This document shows positions 22,501 through 32,937 of a stretch of DNA of 64,000 bases, in pieces. The position numbers and the translations under genes were made by a program. Where the stretch lies: NCBI GenBank assembly GCA_024867545.1, contig JANFNE010000024.1, forward strand, positions 1 to 64,000, in the 5' to 3' direction. The stretch's first letter is position 1. Every line of letters starts with the position of its first letter. The notes beneath the pieces were generated by a model, which ran no database searches, was not told where the DNA came from, and saw nothing but the letters and a program-made list of their open reading frames with translations. Source of the stretch: Phytopythium helicoides. Lineage: Eukaryota > Oomycota > Peronosporomycetes > Pythiales > Pythiaceae.

Positions 22501-22664
22501 GCTCCGATGGATCAGTCGCGCTCTGGGTGTCGGTTGTTGCCGGTTCCGTGGCGATTATCGGCTCAATCGGAGCCACCATCGCGTACCGGCGGTATCAATC
22601 GGCTCGCTCGCAGCAGAGCAGCCCCCGACGCTGGTCGCACGCCACGATGGTGACGCCACCGTGA
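16575..22664 (+). CDS. Surface protein A: SPTE-repeat mucin-like protein with PAN/Apple domain
   Basis: 2029 residues in one exon. The frame is open further upstream, but the ATG at 16575 yields a clean signal peptide (MRRLAALALAAAALASNAAA). Next is a 47-residue module bounded by Cys26 and Cys71, with the conserved CETWEF start, an ETWFEQDSSF core and an LYYCG end. A repeat tract (about residues 100-1800) is built from tetrapeptides such as TESP, TNAP and TDSP, punctuated about 22 times by a Ser-rich block (VTSSSGSSDGSSSSSTTAPS); it should be heavily O-glycosylated and rod-like. A PAN/Apple domain (Cys1881 to about 1953) follows; PAN domains bind carbohydrate or protein. One membrane helix (about 1982-2004) and a short basic tail ending WSHATMVTPP close the protein. 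It lacks the 8-Cys domain of its neighbours. A wall-spanning adhesin or coat role is inferred. Confidence 0.85.
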   Translation: MRRLAALALAAAALASNAAAQLTSGCETWEFDGQDIVSYDDTTVSASGSGSGGVQETWFEQDSSFTTLYYCGTTVESTFDASASDSGSTEASSAASTSSPVTVTPTTAPSTSSTGSTSSSGSAGTSAPSTSSSGSTATDAPSTESPTESPTESPTNAPVTSSSGSSDGSSSSSTTAPSTESPTESPTESPTESPTESPTESPTNAPTDSPTESPTESPTNAPTESPTESPTESPTNAPVTSSSGSSDGSSSSSTTAPSTESPTESPTESPTESPTNAPVTSSSGSSDGSSSSSTTAPSTESPTESPTESPTESPTESPTESPTNAPTDSPTESPTESPTESPTNAPTESPTESPTNAPVTSSSGSSDGSSSSSTTAPSTESPTESPTESPTESPTESPTESPTNAPTDSPTESPTESPTNAPTESPTESPTNAPVTSSSGSSDGSSSSSTTAPSTESPTESPTESPTESPTESPTESPTNAPTDSPTESPTESPTNAPTESPTESPTNAPVTSSSGSSDGSSSSSTTAPSTESPTESPTESPTESPTESPTESPTNAPTDSPTESPTESPTNAPTESPTESPTESPTNAPVTSSSGSSDGSSSSSTTAPSTESPTESPTESPTESPTNAPVTSSSGSSDGSSSSSTTAPSTESPTESPTESPTESPTESPTESPTNAPTDSPTESPTESPTESPTNAPTESPTESPTNAPVTSSSGSSDGSSSSSTTAPSTESPTESPTESPTESPTESPTESPTNAPTDSPTESPTESPTNAPTESPTESPTNAPVTSSSGSSDGSSSSSTTAPSTESPTESPTESPTDSPTESPTESPTNAPTESPTESPTNAPVTSSSGSSDGSSSSSTTAPSTESPTESPTESPTESPTESPTESPTNAPTDSPTESPTESPTESPTNAPTESPTESPTNAPVTSSSGSSDGSSSSSTTAPSTESPTESPTESPTESPTESPTESPTNAPTDSPTESPTESPTESPTNAPTESPTESPTNAPVTSSSGSSDGSSSSSTTAPSTESPTESPTESPTESPTESPTESPTNAPTDSPTESPTESPTESPTNAPTESPTESPTNAPVTSSSGSSDGSSSSSTTAPSTESPTESPTESPTESPTESPTESPTNAPTDSPTESPTESPTESPTNAPTESPTESPTNAPVTSSSGSSDGSSSSSTTAPSTESPTESPTESPTESPTESPTESPTNAPTDSPTESPTESPTNAPTESPTESPTNAPVTSSSGSSDGSSSSSTTAPSTESPTESPTESPTESPTESPTESPTNAPTDSPTESPTESPTESPTNAPTESPTESPTNAPVTSSSGSSDGSSSSSTTAPSTESPTESPTESPTESPTESPTESPTNAPTDSPTESPTESPTNAPTESPTESPTNAPVTSSSGSSDGSSSSSTTAPSTESPTESPTESPTESPTESPTESPTNAPTDSPTESPTESPTESPTESPTNAPTESPTESPTNAPVTSSSGSSDGSSSSSTTAPSTESPTESPTESPTESPTESPTESPTNAPTDSPTESPTESPTESPTESPTNAPTESPTESPTNAPVTSSSGSSDGSSSSSTTAPSTESPTESPTESPTESPTESPTESPTNAPTDSPTESPTESPTNAPTESPTESPTNAPVTSSSGSSDGSSSSSTTAPSTESPTESPTESPTESPTESPTESPTNAPTDSPTESPTESPTNAPTDSPTESPTESPTNAPTDSPTESPTESPTNAPTESPTESPTNAPVTSSSGSSDGSSSSSTSAPSTESPTESPTESPTESPTDAPVVTTVAPVVTAAPATTSPITSAPVTAPPVTAAPVTPLPSTGAPGTTAPATTAPVTTTPVTPTPVTSAPATTAPTTPAPTFTPTPTTVTATCGTQVVGTGYYGTTISTNKNVASASACCALCIAESSCVAYRYGTNDQRCYLLSDTDKKPHTDSDWISALVTRSTTTSTTQTSTATTKSSDESEESSSDGSVALWVSVVAGSVAIIGSIGATIAYRRYQSARSQQSSPRRWSHATMVTPP
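16981..21940 (+). repeat. Coding minisatellite with higher-order units in gene A
   Basis: Almost 5 kb of 12-bp coding units (Pro-Thr-Glu-Ser and variants) arranged in larger units of roughly 120, 228, 240 and 252 bp. Each larger unit restarts at the Ser-rich block, whose DNA (GACGTCGTCGTCGGGTTCTT) recurs about 22 times, the first at 17051. Synonymous codon choices are the same from unit to unit, which points to recent expansion by unequal exchange. There are no stops on either strand. Confidence 0.95.
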
Positions 22665-23144
22665 GTTCCTATCTGTTTGAACCCTTCGTGCCGTCCAGGA
22701 AGCACGCTAAGTATAACAATTGCACGTCAAGTTAACGCGCTGGCAACGATGTGTCGGAAGATGTAGCCATCGCCCTATGTAGCCATTGGCTCGCTGTCGC
22801 GACGTCGGGTTTCGAAGTTGCAATGAGTTTATGCATCGCCTTTTCAAATCTCTCCTTGACCGCCCATCTCGCAAAATCCAGTATAACAGTACAAAAAGCC
22901 TCTCAATTCCAAATTGCACTGATAAAAGATATATCTCCAGTTCGATTTATCCCAGGTGGTCAGATGCCATCTCGGTTTCCCGCCAATCAAACACTATCGT
23001 TATCGGTCGCATAGAAAAGGCAGCGTTGGCAGTTGGGTTGGGTTGAATGAACACCTCCGCAGCTGCCGCCCACTCGCAATGCGAGTCGCATGGCCACTTT
23101 GGCTTCGGCGCTCACGAACCCAGCTGAAGCTCAGGCTTGGGGCC
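22665..23144. other. Intergenic region between surface genes A and B
   Basis: About 480 bp, AT-richer in the middle (22830-22990). It should contain the A terminator and the B promoter; no specific element could be assigned. Confidence 0.4.
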
Positions 23145-26100
23145 ATGCGCGCTCTCCAGGCGCTGCTGCTGGCGCTGCTGGCGGCGAATGGGGCGCTCGC
23201 GACGCCCGTGAGCGTCTGTCGAGACGCCACCTACGAGATCCCGGCCTCTCGCGGCGCTCTCTGCTCTGGGGCCGGGGCGGCTCCGGCAGGAACGGCGTGC
23301 CCGCTCAAGGGAGACGTGGCGTCCGCCGACTGCCACGAGACGCTGCCGTCGTACTCGGATGGGAGCTGCGTGGTGAAGGAAGACGCGGTGTGCGAGATTG
23401 TGATTGGCAGCACGTGGGGCTGCGTGCTGCCGTCGGTGGGGTGTGCGGGTGCGGCACCGACGCCAGCTCCGACGACGGTCGAGGAAGACGACGAGTGCGA
23501 GACTTGGGACTATGAAGGAAGCGGCAGTGACGACGTGGCCGTGGATCTGGACACGTTCGACGGCATGGAGGCGTATGGGTACACGACCGAGTGGTTCGTG
23601 CAGGAGACGAGCGTGACGGAGCTGTACGACTGTGGTGAAGCGCCGACTCCGACGCCGACGCCCACAACGGCGGCCCCGGTGACAGCGGCTCCCGTGACGG
23701 CAGCCCCCGCAACGGAGGCCCCCGTTACCGAGTCCCCAGTGACGACTGCCCCAGTTACAGAGGCCCCGGCGACTCAGACCCCTGAACCAGTGACTGTGGC
23801 TCCTGCTACAGAGACACCCTCGACGCCGATTCCATCAACGCCGACACCGTCAACGCCGACGCCTTCGACTCCGACGCCTTCGACTCCGACGCCACCCACG
23901 CCGACGCCATCCACACCGACTCCGTCGACGCCGACACCGTCAACGCCGACGCCTTCGACTCCGACGCCATCCACGCCGACGCCATCCACGCCGACACCGT
24001 CAACACCGACGCCTTCGACTCCGACGCCTTCGACTCCGACGCCATCCACGCCGACGCCATCCACACCGACTCCGTCGACGCCAATACCGTCAACACCGAC
24101 GCCTTCGACTCCGACGCCATCCACACCGACTCCGTCGACGCCAACACCGTCAACACCGACGCCTTCGACTCCGACGCCATCCACACCGACTCCGTCGACC
24201 CCGACACCGTCAACACCGACGCCTTCGACTCCGACGCCATCCACGCCGACTCCGTCAACGCCGACTCCGTCCACACCGACTCCGTCTACTCCGACACCAA
24301 CGCCGACTGAGACTCCGACACCAACGCCAACTGAGACTCCGACGCCGACGCCGACCGAGACTCCGACACCAACGCCGACTGAGACTCCTGCGCCGACACC
24401 GTGTCCGACCGAGACTCCGACACCAACGCCAACTGAGACTCCGACGCCGACACCAACGCCGACTGAGACTCCGACACCAACGCCGACTGAGACTCCGACG
24501 CCGACACCGTGTCCGACCGAGACTCCGACACCAACGCCAACTGAGACTCCGACGCCGACACCGTGTCCGACCGAGACTCCGACACCAACGCCAACTGAGA
24601 CTCCGACGCCGACACCGTGTCCGACCGAGACTCCGACACCAACGCCGACTGAGACTCCTGCGCCGACACCGTGTCCGACCGAGACTCCGACACCAACGCC
24701 GACTGAGACTCCTGCGCCGACACCGTGTCCGACCGAGACTCCGACACCAACGCCGACTGAGACTCCTGCGCCGACACCGTGTCCGACCGAGACTCCGACA
24801 CCAACGCCGACTGAGACTCCTGCGCCGACACCGTGTCCGACCGAGACTCCGACACCAACGCCGACTGAGACTCCGACGCCGACACCGTGTCCGACCGAGA
24901 CTCCGACACCAACGCCGACTGAGACTCCGACGCCGACACCGTGTCCGACCGAGACTCCGACACCAACGCCGACTGAGACTCCTGCGCCGACACCGTGTCC
25001 GACCGAGACTCCGACACCAACGCCGACTGAGACTCCTGCGCCGACACCGTGTCCGACCGAGACTCCGACACCAACGCCGACTGAGACTCCGACGCCGACA
25101 CCGTGTCCGACCGAGACTCCGACACCAACGCCGACTGAGACTCCTGCGCCGACACCGTGTCCGACCGAGACTCCGACACCAACGCCGACTGAGACTCCTG
25201 CGCCGACGCCGTGTCCGACCGAGACTCCGACACCAACGCCAACACCTATTCCGAGCGGCAAGTGCGGCACCCAAGTGAAGGGCGTCGGATACATTGGAAC
25301 GACTATCACCTTTATTCGCGACGTGAAGGGCTCGAGCGGATGCTGCAGCGAGTGCATTAGCCATTCTTCGTGTGTGGCCTACCGCTACAGCACGAAAAAT
25401 GAACGGTGTTACTTGCTCAGTGACACAGATAAAAAGCCGCACCAAGACTCTGAGTGGATCTCAGCAAAGGTGACGCGGACAACTACAACACCAACGCCAA
25501 CTCCATCCAGACCCTGGGACCAGTCAGGTTCATCTCCCACGCCGACTCCGACCCCGACACCGCCAGAGACCGATGTACCTACAGCTACACCGATTTCAGC
25601 ATCTGAAGAACCAACAACGGAGCCTACTACAGCACCGGAGCCAACCACGACAGATGTGGCGACCGAAGCTCCAACTGAGACGCCTACGTCTACCCCCGAG
25701 TCCTCCACAGGCTCTCCAGTGACGGACTCGCCAGGTACCATTGCCCCCGTGACAGTTGAGCCAATTACAGAAGCTCCAACACCAACCCCGGTGTCGACAA
25801 CAGCGAGCCCGGTGACAATGGCACCCATCACAAGTTCGCCTTCGTCATCTCCGACGGCGACCCCAACGCCTGCGGTAACAAATCGAACGCCGTCCCCATC
25901 AACGACTTCTCGACCATCTCCAACTACAAGGACTCCAACGCCGACGCCTGCTCCGACAACTCGTACGCCGACGCCGACGCCGACGCCTGCTCCGACAACT
26001 CGTACGCCGACGCCGACGCCGACGCCGACGCCTGCTCCGACAACTCGTACGCCGACGCCAACGCCGACGCCTGCTCCGACAACTCGTACGACGACGCCAA

Positions 26101-26450
26101 CGCCGACGCCTGCTCCGACAACTCGTACGACGACGCCAACGCCGACGCCTGCTCCGACGACTCGTACGCCGACACCAACACCCTCGACGACTGGTCGATA
26201 CTCGGCGACTGCTGTTGGCGAGGCGTCTGTAGATGGGGCTGGATTAGCAAGCTTCACTACATCCGAGCTGGCAAGTGACGCGAATGACAGTGGTGAGAGC
26301 GGGAGCGGGTTACTCGTAGTCTGGATCGCAGTTGCAGTGAGCGTGATAGCGATCGTTGGAGCTGCAGTTGGAGCAGTTCTCCGGCATCAACGGCAGCGCT
26401 TAGCGGACGACAGCCCGACGCATTGGTCGCACGCGATTCTTACGCCGTAA
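23145..26450 (+). CDS. Surface protein B: 8-Cys domain, TP-rich stalk, PAN/Apple domain, membrane anchor
   Basis: 1101 residues. The ATG at 23145 begins a signal peptide ([19 protein letters not shown]). An N-terminal domain of about 80 residues follows with eight cysteines (Cys25 to Cys100; [20 protein letters not shown], a TWGC segment and VGC). The 47-residue two-Cys module spans Cys118-Cys163 ([22 protein letters not shown]). The stalk is first PST-P pentamer-like (STPTP) and then a [13 protein letters not shown] pattern rich in Thr and Pro, with scattered cysteines. A PAN/Apple domain lies at about 707-780 ([39 protein letters not shown]), then a second Thr/Pro linker. A membrane helix (about 1055-1078) and a short tail ending HWSHAILTP close it. 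N-terminal DNA is nearly identical to gene F 14 kb away. Binding target unknown. Confidence 0.85.
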   Translation: MRALQALLLALLAANGALATPVSVCRDATYEIPASRGALCSGAGAAPAGTACPLKGDVASADCHETLPSYSDGSCVVKEDAVCEIVIGSTWGCVLPSVGCAGAAPTPAPTTVEEDDECETWDYEGSGSDDVAVDLDTFDGMEAYGYTTEWFVQETSVTELYDCGEAPTPTPTPTTAAPVTAAPVTAAPATEAPVTESPVTTAPVTEAPATQTPEPVTVAPATETPSTPIPSTPTPSTPTPSTPTPSTPTPPTPTPSTPTPSTPTPSTPTPSTPTPSTPTPSTPTPSTPTPSTPTPSTPTPSTPTPSTPTPSTPIPSTPTPSTPTPSTPTPSTPTPSTPTPSTPTPSTPTPSTPTPSTPTPSTPTPSTPTPSTPTPSTPTPSTPTPTPTETPTPTPTETPTPTPTETPTPTPTETPAPTPCPTETPTPTPTETPTPTPTPTETPTPTPTETPTPTPCPTETPTPTPTETPTPTPCPTETPTPTPTETPTPTPCPTETPTPTPTETPAPTPCPTETPTPTPTETPAPTPCPTETPTPTPTETPAPTPCPTETPTPTPTETPAPTPCPTETPTPTPTETPTPTPCPTETPTPTPTETPTPTPCPTETPTPTPTETPAPTPCPTETPTPTPTETPAPTPCPTETPTPTPTETPTPTPCPTETPTPTPTETPAPTPCPTETPTPTPTETPAPTPCPTETPTPTPTPIPSGKCGTQVKGVGYIGTTITFIRDVKGSSGCCSECISHSSCVAYRYSTKNERCYLLSDTDKKPHQDSEWISAKVTRTTTTPTPTPSRPWDQSGSSPTPTPTPTPPETDVPTATPISASEEPTTEPTTAPEPTTTDVATEAPTETPTSTPESSTGSPVTDSPGTIAPVTVEPITEAPTPTPVSTTASPVTMAPITSSPSSSPTATPTPAVTNRTPSPSTTSRPSPTTRTPTPTPAPTTRTPTPTPTPAPTTRTPTPTPTPTPAPTTRTPTPTPTPAPTTRTTTPTPTPAPTTRTTTPTPTPAPTTRTPTPTPSTTGRYSATAVGEASVDGAGLASFTTSELASDANDSGESGSGLLVVWIAVAVSVIAIVGAAVGAVLRHQRQRLADDSPTHWSHAILTP
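23820..25250 (+). repeat. Coding Thr/Pro repeat tract of gene B
   Basis: Two zones: about 23820-24295 of 12- to 18-bp units encoding STPTP, and 24295-25250 of about 60-bp units encoding a [12 protein letters not shown] pattern with one Cys per unit (PCPTE). The cysteine in each unit could cross-link neighbouring stalks. Confidence 0.9.
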
Positions 26451-26903
26451 TCTCCGAGGCGAAGACGCGAGAGACAGATTGCTACTTGCGAATATCGACT
26501 GGTGATGGCAGCCTGTACTGTAGCTGCGTTGCCGCTGCATGATGTGATGAATGAAGGCTTTTTACCATGTGAGTGCAAGGTGTCGCCGTGAATTGCTTCA
26601 GACACCCGTCTATGGCAAGAGTAGCCATGGGTCCCCTGCAACACCGATCCTTTAACCGCAGGAAAGGTATGTTGCTGTTTTCCAGGTATGTTTACCTGTT
26701 TTTATTGATTCATTATTCGATTTTTGGACTCAATAATAGGCACAAAGACTAAAATGCCTAAATAAAGGGACAAAGCAGGCTTCAGGGGTGCCAGTGGCTA
26801 CTCTGACCCCAGAGCACCAGCAACCACGCCCTGCCACCGAGCCATTTGGACTTTTGCTAACTCGAAAGAGACTTAGCCTTCGCCACAAAGAGGCTTAAGC
26901 ACG
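26451..26903. other. Intergenic region between surface genes B and C
   Basis: About 450 bp with an AT-rich patch at 26680-26765. Presumably promoter of C; no gene recognised. Confidence 0.4.
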
Positions 26904-28643
26904 ATGATGCGGCTACGAGTGGTCTCCGCGTTGGTTGCGGCTCTGCTGGCGGCTCAAGAGGCCCAAGCAACGACTGTCAGCGTCTGTCGCGACGCAACCT
27001 ACAGCATCCCTGCGTCTCGTGGCGCTCTGTGCGCAGGAGCGGGTGCTGCACCAACAGGAACGGCGTGTCCAGTCAAGGGCGATGTGGCGACTTCCGACTG
27101 TCACGAGGGCCTGCCGTCGTTCTCCAGTGGAAGCTGTGTGGCGAAGGAAAACGCGGTGTGCGAGATCGTGATTGGAGACACGTGGGGATGTGTGTTGCCC
27201 TCGGTTGGGTGTGTGAACGCCGCTCCGGTGGAGAAAGAGGAGTCGTCGTGCGCGACCTGGGACTACGATGGAGAGGGTAGTGACGATGTGGCTGTGGACC
27301 TGGATTCGTTCGATGGGATGGAGGCGTACGGCTACACGACGGAGTGGTTTGTTCAGGAGACGAGTGTGACGGAGCTGTACGAATGTGGTGAGGTTCCGAC
27401 TCCGACTCCGACTCCTACTCCGACTCCGACTCCGACTCCGACGACGGCTGCTCCTGTGACTCAGGCACCGGTGACATCGACTCCAACCCCCGTGACAAAG
27501 GCACTGGTAACGTCGACCCCTACACCAGTGAACGTGACGCCTTCCCCGACACCGTCGCCGACACCGTCTCCTACTCCATCCCCCACACCGTCACCGACGC
27601 CATCCCCGACTCCATCCCCGACCCCGTCACCGACCCCGTCACGAACCCCGTCTCCGACGCCATCCCCGACACCGTCTCCTACACCGACACCGGCTCCAGT
27701 TTACTATGCAACTTTACCTCCTACGACAGAGCCACCGACCCCGTCACCGACGCCGACGCCAACACCGACACCAACACCGGCTCCTGTTTACTATGATCCA
27801 GCCCCTACTACAGAACCTCCAACCCCGTCACCGACGCCGACGCCAACACCGACGCCAACACCGGCTCCTGTTTACTATGATCCAGCCCCTACTTCAGAGC
27901 CTCCGACCCCGTCACCGACGTCGACGCCAACACCGACACCAACACCGGCTCCTGTTTACTATGACCCAGCCCCTACTTCAGAGCCTCCGACCCCGTCACC
28001 GACGTCGACGCCAACACCGACACCAACACCGGCTCCTGTTTACTATGATCCAGCCCCTACTTCAGAGCCTCCAACCCCGTCACCGACGTCGACGCCAACA
28101 CCGACGCCAACACCGGCTCCTGTTTACTATGATCCAGCCCCTACTTCAGAGCCTCCAACCCCGTCACCGACGTCGACGCCAACACCGACGCCAACACCGG
28201 CTCCTGTTTACTATGATCCAGCCCCTACTTCAGAGCCTCCAACCCCGTCACCGACGTCGACGCCAACGCCGGCCCCTGTTTACTATGCCACATTGGCTCC
28301 TACGACAGAGGCCCCAACACCAACGCCGACTCCAACGGAAACCCCAGCACCAGTTTATTACGGAGCATCAGCACCGACCGATACTCCCACGCCAACGCCT
28401 ACCCCAACGCCGACGGTCTCGTATTCTTACTCTGCTGCAACCACTGGTGCTGAAGACACCAGCGATGACTCAAACAGTGGTGCAGGCGTGCCGACAGTTA
28501 TAATTGCGGTTGCAGTGGGCGCCGTCGCCATCGTTGCCGCTGCGATTGGCGCCATTCGAATGCACAAGCACTACCATTCAGCGCAGCACCGCGAGGGCGA
28601 GGACAGTCCCGCGAACTGGGCTCACATCGTCGTCACCCCATAA
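26904..28643 (+). CDS. Surface protein C: 8-Cys domain, PVYY-repeat stalk, membrane anchor, no PAN domain
   Basis: 579 residues with tandem ATGs at 26904 and 26907 and a signal peptide ending near AQEAQA. The 8-Cys domain starts at Cys28 ([20 protein letters not shown]) and the 47-residue two-Cys module covers Cys116-Cys161 ([22 protein letters not shown]). The stalk begins with plain TP and SPTP repeats, then has about seven units carrying APVYYDPAP followed by [17 protein letters not shown]; the paired tyrosines recur at fixed spacing, which suits Tyr cross-linking in a wall. No PAN domain is present. The C-terminus has a membrane helix (about 530-553, [20 protein letters not shown]) and a His/Arg-containing tail ending [10 protein letters not shown]. 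Its last 75 codons and about 0.9 kb of 3' flank are duplicated behind gene D. Confidence 0.83.
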   Translation: MMRLRVVSALVAALLAAQEAQATTVSVCRDATYSIPASRGALCAGAGAAPTGTACPVKGDVATSDCHEGLPSFSSGSCVAKENAVCEIVIGDTWGCVLPSVGCVNAAPVEKEESSCATWDYDGEGSDDVAVDLDSFDGMEAYGYTTEWFVQETSVTELYECGEVPTPTPTPTPTPTPTPTTAAPVTQAPVTSTPTPVTKALVTSTPTPVNVTPSPTPSPTPSPTPSPTPSPTPSPTPSPTPSPTPSRTPSPTPSPTPSPTPTPAPVYYATLPPTTEPPTPSPTPTPTPTPTPAPVYYDPAPTTEPPTPSPTPTPTPTPTPAPVYYDPAPTSEPPTPSPTSTPTPTPTPAPVYYDPAPTSEPPTPSPTSTPTPTPTPAPVYYDPAPTSEPPTPSPTSTPTPTPTPAPVYYDPAPTSEPPTPSPTSTPTPTPTPAPVYYDPAPTSEPPTPSPTSTPTPAPVYYATLAPTTEAPTPTPTPTETPAPVYYGASAPTDTPTPTPTPTPTVSYSYSAATTGAEDTSDDSNSGAGVPTVIIAVAVGAVAIVAAAIGAIRMHKHYHSAQHREGEDSPANWAHIVVTP

Positions 28644-29530
28644 GAAAGTGGCGGTAACGCTTTCACGCCGGTAAACAGCGCGAAGGAAGGTCACGAGCAA
28701 ATGACACGGAGGATGCTGTAGAGAGGGAGGGAGCGGGAATGCGAGCTGTGCGTCATCGTCGCGGCTTCACTCTCTCTCCCTCTTTCTCTCTCTCTTCGGC
28801 GATGTATGTAGCGTGCTGGTTGCATTGAGTAATGTCAGTGCAAACAACCTCCAGGTTCATTTCCACGTAGTTGACATGGATGCGTTTCGAAGGGAGTTGG
28901 TCCTTGCGTCGCGTGGTGCTATCGAAAGACTATGGCTTGACACCGCTCGCTGCTTTGGCAACGCTCGCTGTTAGCGTAGTATGTTATCGGCATCACACAA
29001 CAGCAATGAGTGTCACGAGCCCCTCGTTCACTTTAGTATCTCCGTATCCGTATCCTCACAGATAGCCACGACGTCACATTCAGTAGAGCTCCGTAGAGCT
29101 GAGGTTGAACATCCCGCCGATCGACTGATTGGCTGAGTGTTACTGAAGGAAACCAGCCCATCATTGGGAGGAGAAGTCGTTCGGTGTTCGTACGCTTCGC
29201 GACCGATCCTTGAAGTGGGAGACCCGTCTCTGAAGCTGACTTTTTCGTTCTCGCATGAGATCATTCATGACAATGAACCAGAATCCGAAGTTGTAGACTC
29301 TCACCGACGCCTGCTTCTATCATTCCAGCTTCTCCGACAAAGCTCTAGAAACAGTCACTCCTGTGGCTACTGTATGTCGAGCTCCTGCAATTAAGCCTCC
29401 CCCATATTTGAGCCCACAAGTCGCTGTGATATAGTACCACGAACGGAGCTCCGAGAGCATACTATACCTGCCTCTGCTTCGATTCCAGCAGGGTCTCGTC
29501 GGTCAGCGCTAATGTGCAATTCTCGATGAT
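28400..29530 (+). repeat. Duplicated 3' segment, copy 1 (end of C plus downstream flank)
   Basis: Matches 32695-33810 closely, beginning in the coding sequence for the [15 protein letters not shown] segment and running about 0.9 kb past the stop codon. Differences are small indels and substitutions, including variable CT/GA microsatellites. This flank conservation shows that genes C and D arose by segmental duplication. Confidence 0.85.
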
Positions 29531-30487
29531 TACGTAGGATCCGGTAGAGCAGCCAGTGACGGACCGACCCGCCGGCCACGTTGCATTTCGCCGGACGTTC
29601 TGCTGATAGAGTCTCCAACGCCTGAGCGAACTACTCCAGTAGCTCCAGTCGGCTCGATGCCGATTGGAATGCTTGCGCCTGTAATTCCCATTCGAGCGGC
29701 TTTCACTTCTGAGGGTGTACACGATGACGTCATTTGTCTTGCTCGGTCGCGGGAAGGATGAAAACTGGTGCGCGTTGACGCGGAAAAGCAGAAAAGTCCA
29801 TGCAGTTCCCGAATCGCTGGTCTCACCGTTCGATACCTTGTCAATATCATCATCCGGCGCCACGCATTATGTATCAGAACCTACGTCAGATATCAGAACC
29901 CTGGATGTCACTTCTCTCCGCTTGTATGTATGGTAGAGATTCTTTGCCAAAGACCGCTGCTGTGGAGATGCCCTCCTATTGCTTGGCACCTCCTGTTGCC
30001 TCACCAGACGCTGGACACCCACTGACTGCCAAGTCTATTCTTGCTTTGGCCACAAAGCCTGCCAACCAGTCACAGATCCATGCTGCTTAGGATGCAACGC
30101 AACGCCAAAGTCTATCGAGCTTGATATCGTATCGAGGTGCAAGCACCTGTGAAAAATTCTCCAGAGCTCGTTAGCGGCAAAGCACAGAGAAGACTGCAAG
30201 TAACGCTACATATCTGTTTGTCGTAGGTGCTGCTCGAATCGAGCTCATCATCGGGCTTCAGCCAACTAGGTCCCTCCATCACCAGCTGCCCACTACCAAA
30301 AATCTGGTGCAACGAACGTTACAGATATCATGTTGGCCTGTGCCAGAAACTAAACGGCGAGCTGACAGTTATGTCGGTCATACGTTCCACCAGATTAGGA
30401 GTGGTCTCTCCATTTCGAAATCGCCTCCAGCAGCTCACAGTCACCGCAGCAGCAGCCTGTAGGCAGCAGTCTGATAGGCTGGCGACC
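28644..30487. other. Intergenic region between surface genes C and D
   Basis: About 1.84 kb: the first 0.9 kb is the duplicated flank with a CT microsatellite near 28768-28797; the remainder shows no recognisable coding or RNA gene and should include the D promoter. Confidence 0.5.
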
Positions 30488-32937
30488 ATGCGCGCCACCT
30501 TGGTGCTGCTTGCGGCTCTGCTGGCGGCTCAAGAGGCCCAAGCAACGACTGTCAGCGTCTGTCGCGACGCAACCTACAACATCCCTGCGTCTCGTGGCGC
30601 TCTGTGCGCGGGAGCGGGTGCTGCACCAACAGGAACGGCGTGTCCAGTCAAGGGCGATGTGGCGACTTCCGACTGTCACGAGGGCCTGCCGTCGTTCTCC
30701 GGTGGAAGCTGTGTGGCGAAGGAAAACGCGGTGTGCGAGATCGTGATTGGAGACACGTGGGGATGTGTGTTGCCCTCGGTTGGGTGTGTGAACGCCGCTC
30801 CGGTGGAGAAAGAGGAGTCGTCGTGCGCGACCTGGGACTACGATGGAGAGGGTAGTGACGATGTGGCTGTGGACCTGGATTCGTTCGATGGGATGGAGGC
30901 GTACGGCTACACGACGGAGTGGTTTGTTCAGGAGACGAGTGTGACGGAGCTGTACGAATGTGGTGAGGTTCCGACTCCGACTCCGACTCCTACTCCGACG
31001 ACGGCTGCTCCTGTGACTCAGGCACCGGTGACATCGACTCCAACCCCCGTGACAAAGGCACCGGTAACGTCGACCCCTACACCAGTGAACGTGACGCCTT
31101 CCCCGACACCGTCGCCGACACCGTCTCCTACTCCATCCCCCACACCGTCACCGACGCCATCCCCGACGCCATCCCCGTCACCAACCCCGTCTCCCACACC
31201 ATCACCGACTCCGTCCCCGACGCCATCCCCGACGCCATCACCGACACCGTCACCGACTCCGTCCCCGACGCCATCTCCAACTCCATCACCGACGCCGACG
31301 CCATCACCGACACCGTCACCGACGCCATCTCCAACGCCGTCTCCTACCCCGTCCCCGACGCCATCTCCAACGCCATCTCCAACTCCATCACCGACACCGT
31401 CACCTACTCCGTCTCCGACACCGTCTCCGACACCGTCTCCCACACCAACACCGACGCCGACTCCCGATGATGGCTACGAAACCTTGCCGCCGGAGACAGA
31501 TGCGCCAACGCCGACGCCGACTCCCGATGATGGCTACGAAACCTTGCCGCCGGAGACAGATGCGCCGACGCCGACGCCGACGCCGACTCCCGATGATGGC
31601 TACGAAACCTTGCCGCCGGAGACAGATGCGCCGACGCCGACGCCGACGCCGACTCCCGATGATGGCTACGAAACCTTGCCGCCGGAGACAGATGCGCCAA
31701 CGCCGACGCCGACTCCCGATGATGGCTACGAAACCTTGCCGCCGGAGACAGATGCGCCGACGCCGACGCCGACGCCGACTCCCGATGATGGCTACGAAAC
31801 CTTGCCGCCGGAGACAGATGCGCCAACGCCGACGCCGACTCCCGATGATGGCTACGAAACCTTGCCGCCGGAGACAGATGCGCCGACGCCGACGCCGACG
31901 CCGACTCCCGATGATGGCTACGAAACCTTGCCGCCGGAGACAGATGCGCCGACGCCGACGCCGACGCCGACTCCCGATGATGGCTACGAAACCTTGCCGC
32001 CAGAGACAGATGCGCCGACGCCGACGCCGACGCCGACTCCCGATGATGGCTACGATACCTTGCCGCCAGAGACAGATGCGCCAACGCCGACGCCGACGCC
32101 CGATGATGGCTACGATACCTTGCCGCCAGAGACAGATGCACCAACGCCGACGCCGACGCCCGATGATGGCTACGAAACCTTGCCGCCAGAGACAGATGCA
32201 CCAACGCCGACGCCGACGCCCGATGATGGCTACGATACCTTGCCGCCGGAGACAGATGCACCAACGCCGACGCCGACGCCCGATGATGGCTACGATACCT
32301 TGCCGCCAGAGACAGATGCACCACGCCGACGCCGACGCCCGATGATGGCTACGAAACCTTGCCGCCAGAGACAGATGCACCAACGCCGACGCCGACGCCC
32401 GATGATGGCTACGAAACCTTGCCGCCGGAGACAGATGCACCGACGCCGACGCCGACGCCCGATGATGGCTACGAAACCTTGCCGCCAGAGACAAATGCAC
32501 CAACGCCGACGCCGACGCCCGATGATGGCTACGATACCTTGCCGCCAGAAACAGATGCACCAACGCCGACGCCGACGCCCGATGATGGCTACGATACCTT
32601 GCCGCCAGAAACAGATGCACCAACGCCGACGCCGACGCCCGATGATGGCTACGAAACCTTGCCGCCAACGACGGATGCGCTGGCTACGATGCCCACGCCA
32701 ACGCCGACAGTCTCGTATTCATACTCTGCTGCAACTACTGGTGCTGAAGACACCAGCGATGATTCAAACAGTGGCGCAGGCGCGTCGACAGTTATTATTG
32801 CGGTTGCAGTTGGCGCCGTCGCCATCGTTGCCGCTGCGATTGGCGCCATTCGAATGCACAAGCGCTACCGTTCAGCGCAGCACCGCGAGGGCGAGGATAG
32901 TCCCGCGAACTGGGCTCACATCGTCATCACCCCATAA
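30488..32937 (+). CDS. Surface protein D: 8-Cys domain, [20 protein letters not shown] stalk, one frame break
   Basis: The ATG at 30488 starts a signal peptide ([19 protein letters not shown]). The 8-Cys domain and the 47-residue module (from Cys113) are almost identical to C. The stalk has a SPTP zone, then about 20 units of DDGY(E/D)TLPPETDAP separated by TP runs, each giving one Tyr and an acidic cluster. Near 32323 one A is missing from a repeat unit (CCACGCC instead of CCAACGCC), shifting the frame. Past this point the correct frame continues through the remaining units to the same membrane helix and [10 protein letters not shown] tail as C. With one base restored the protein would be 816 residues; as written it reads an Arg-rich artefact to 32968 and loses its membrane anchor. 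Either a sequencing error in a repeat or a true loss of anchoring. Confidence 0.78.
31460..32680 (+). repeat. Coding repeat tract of gene D
   Basis: About 20 tandem units of 54-66 bp starting GATGATGGCTAC. In the last third the unit is a uniform 60 bp, implying recent homogenisation. The single-base deletion near 32323 lies inside one unit. Confidence 0.93.

Noticed and set aside
22956..23144. Upstream extension of surface gene B to a GTG at 22956
   Set aside because: Would place 63 residues before a perfect signal peptide and uses a non-ATG start; the ATG at 23145 matches the paralog gene F.
23774..25445. Long antisense Gly/Val and Arg/Ser frames through gene B
   Set aside because: Shadow frames of a short-period repeat; no conserved ends.
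31400..32668. Antisense and alternative-frame Arg/His-rich proteins in gene D
   Set aside because: Produced by the 54-66-bp repeat; composition and position follow the sense repeat exactly.
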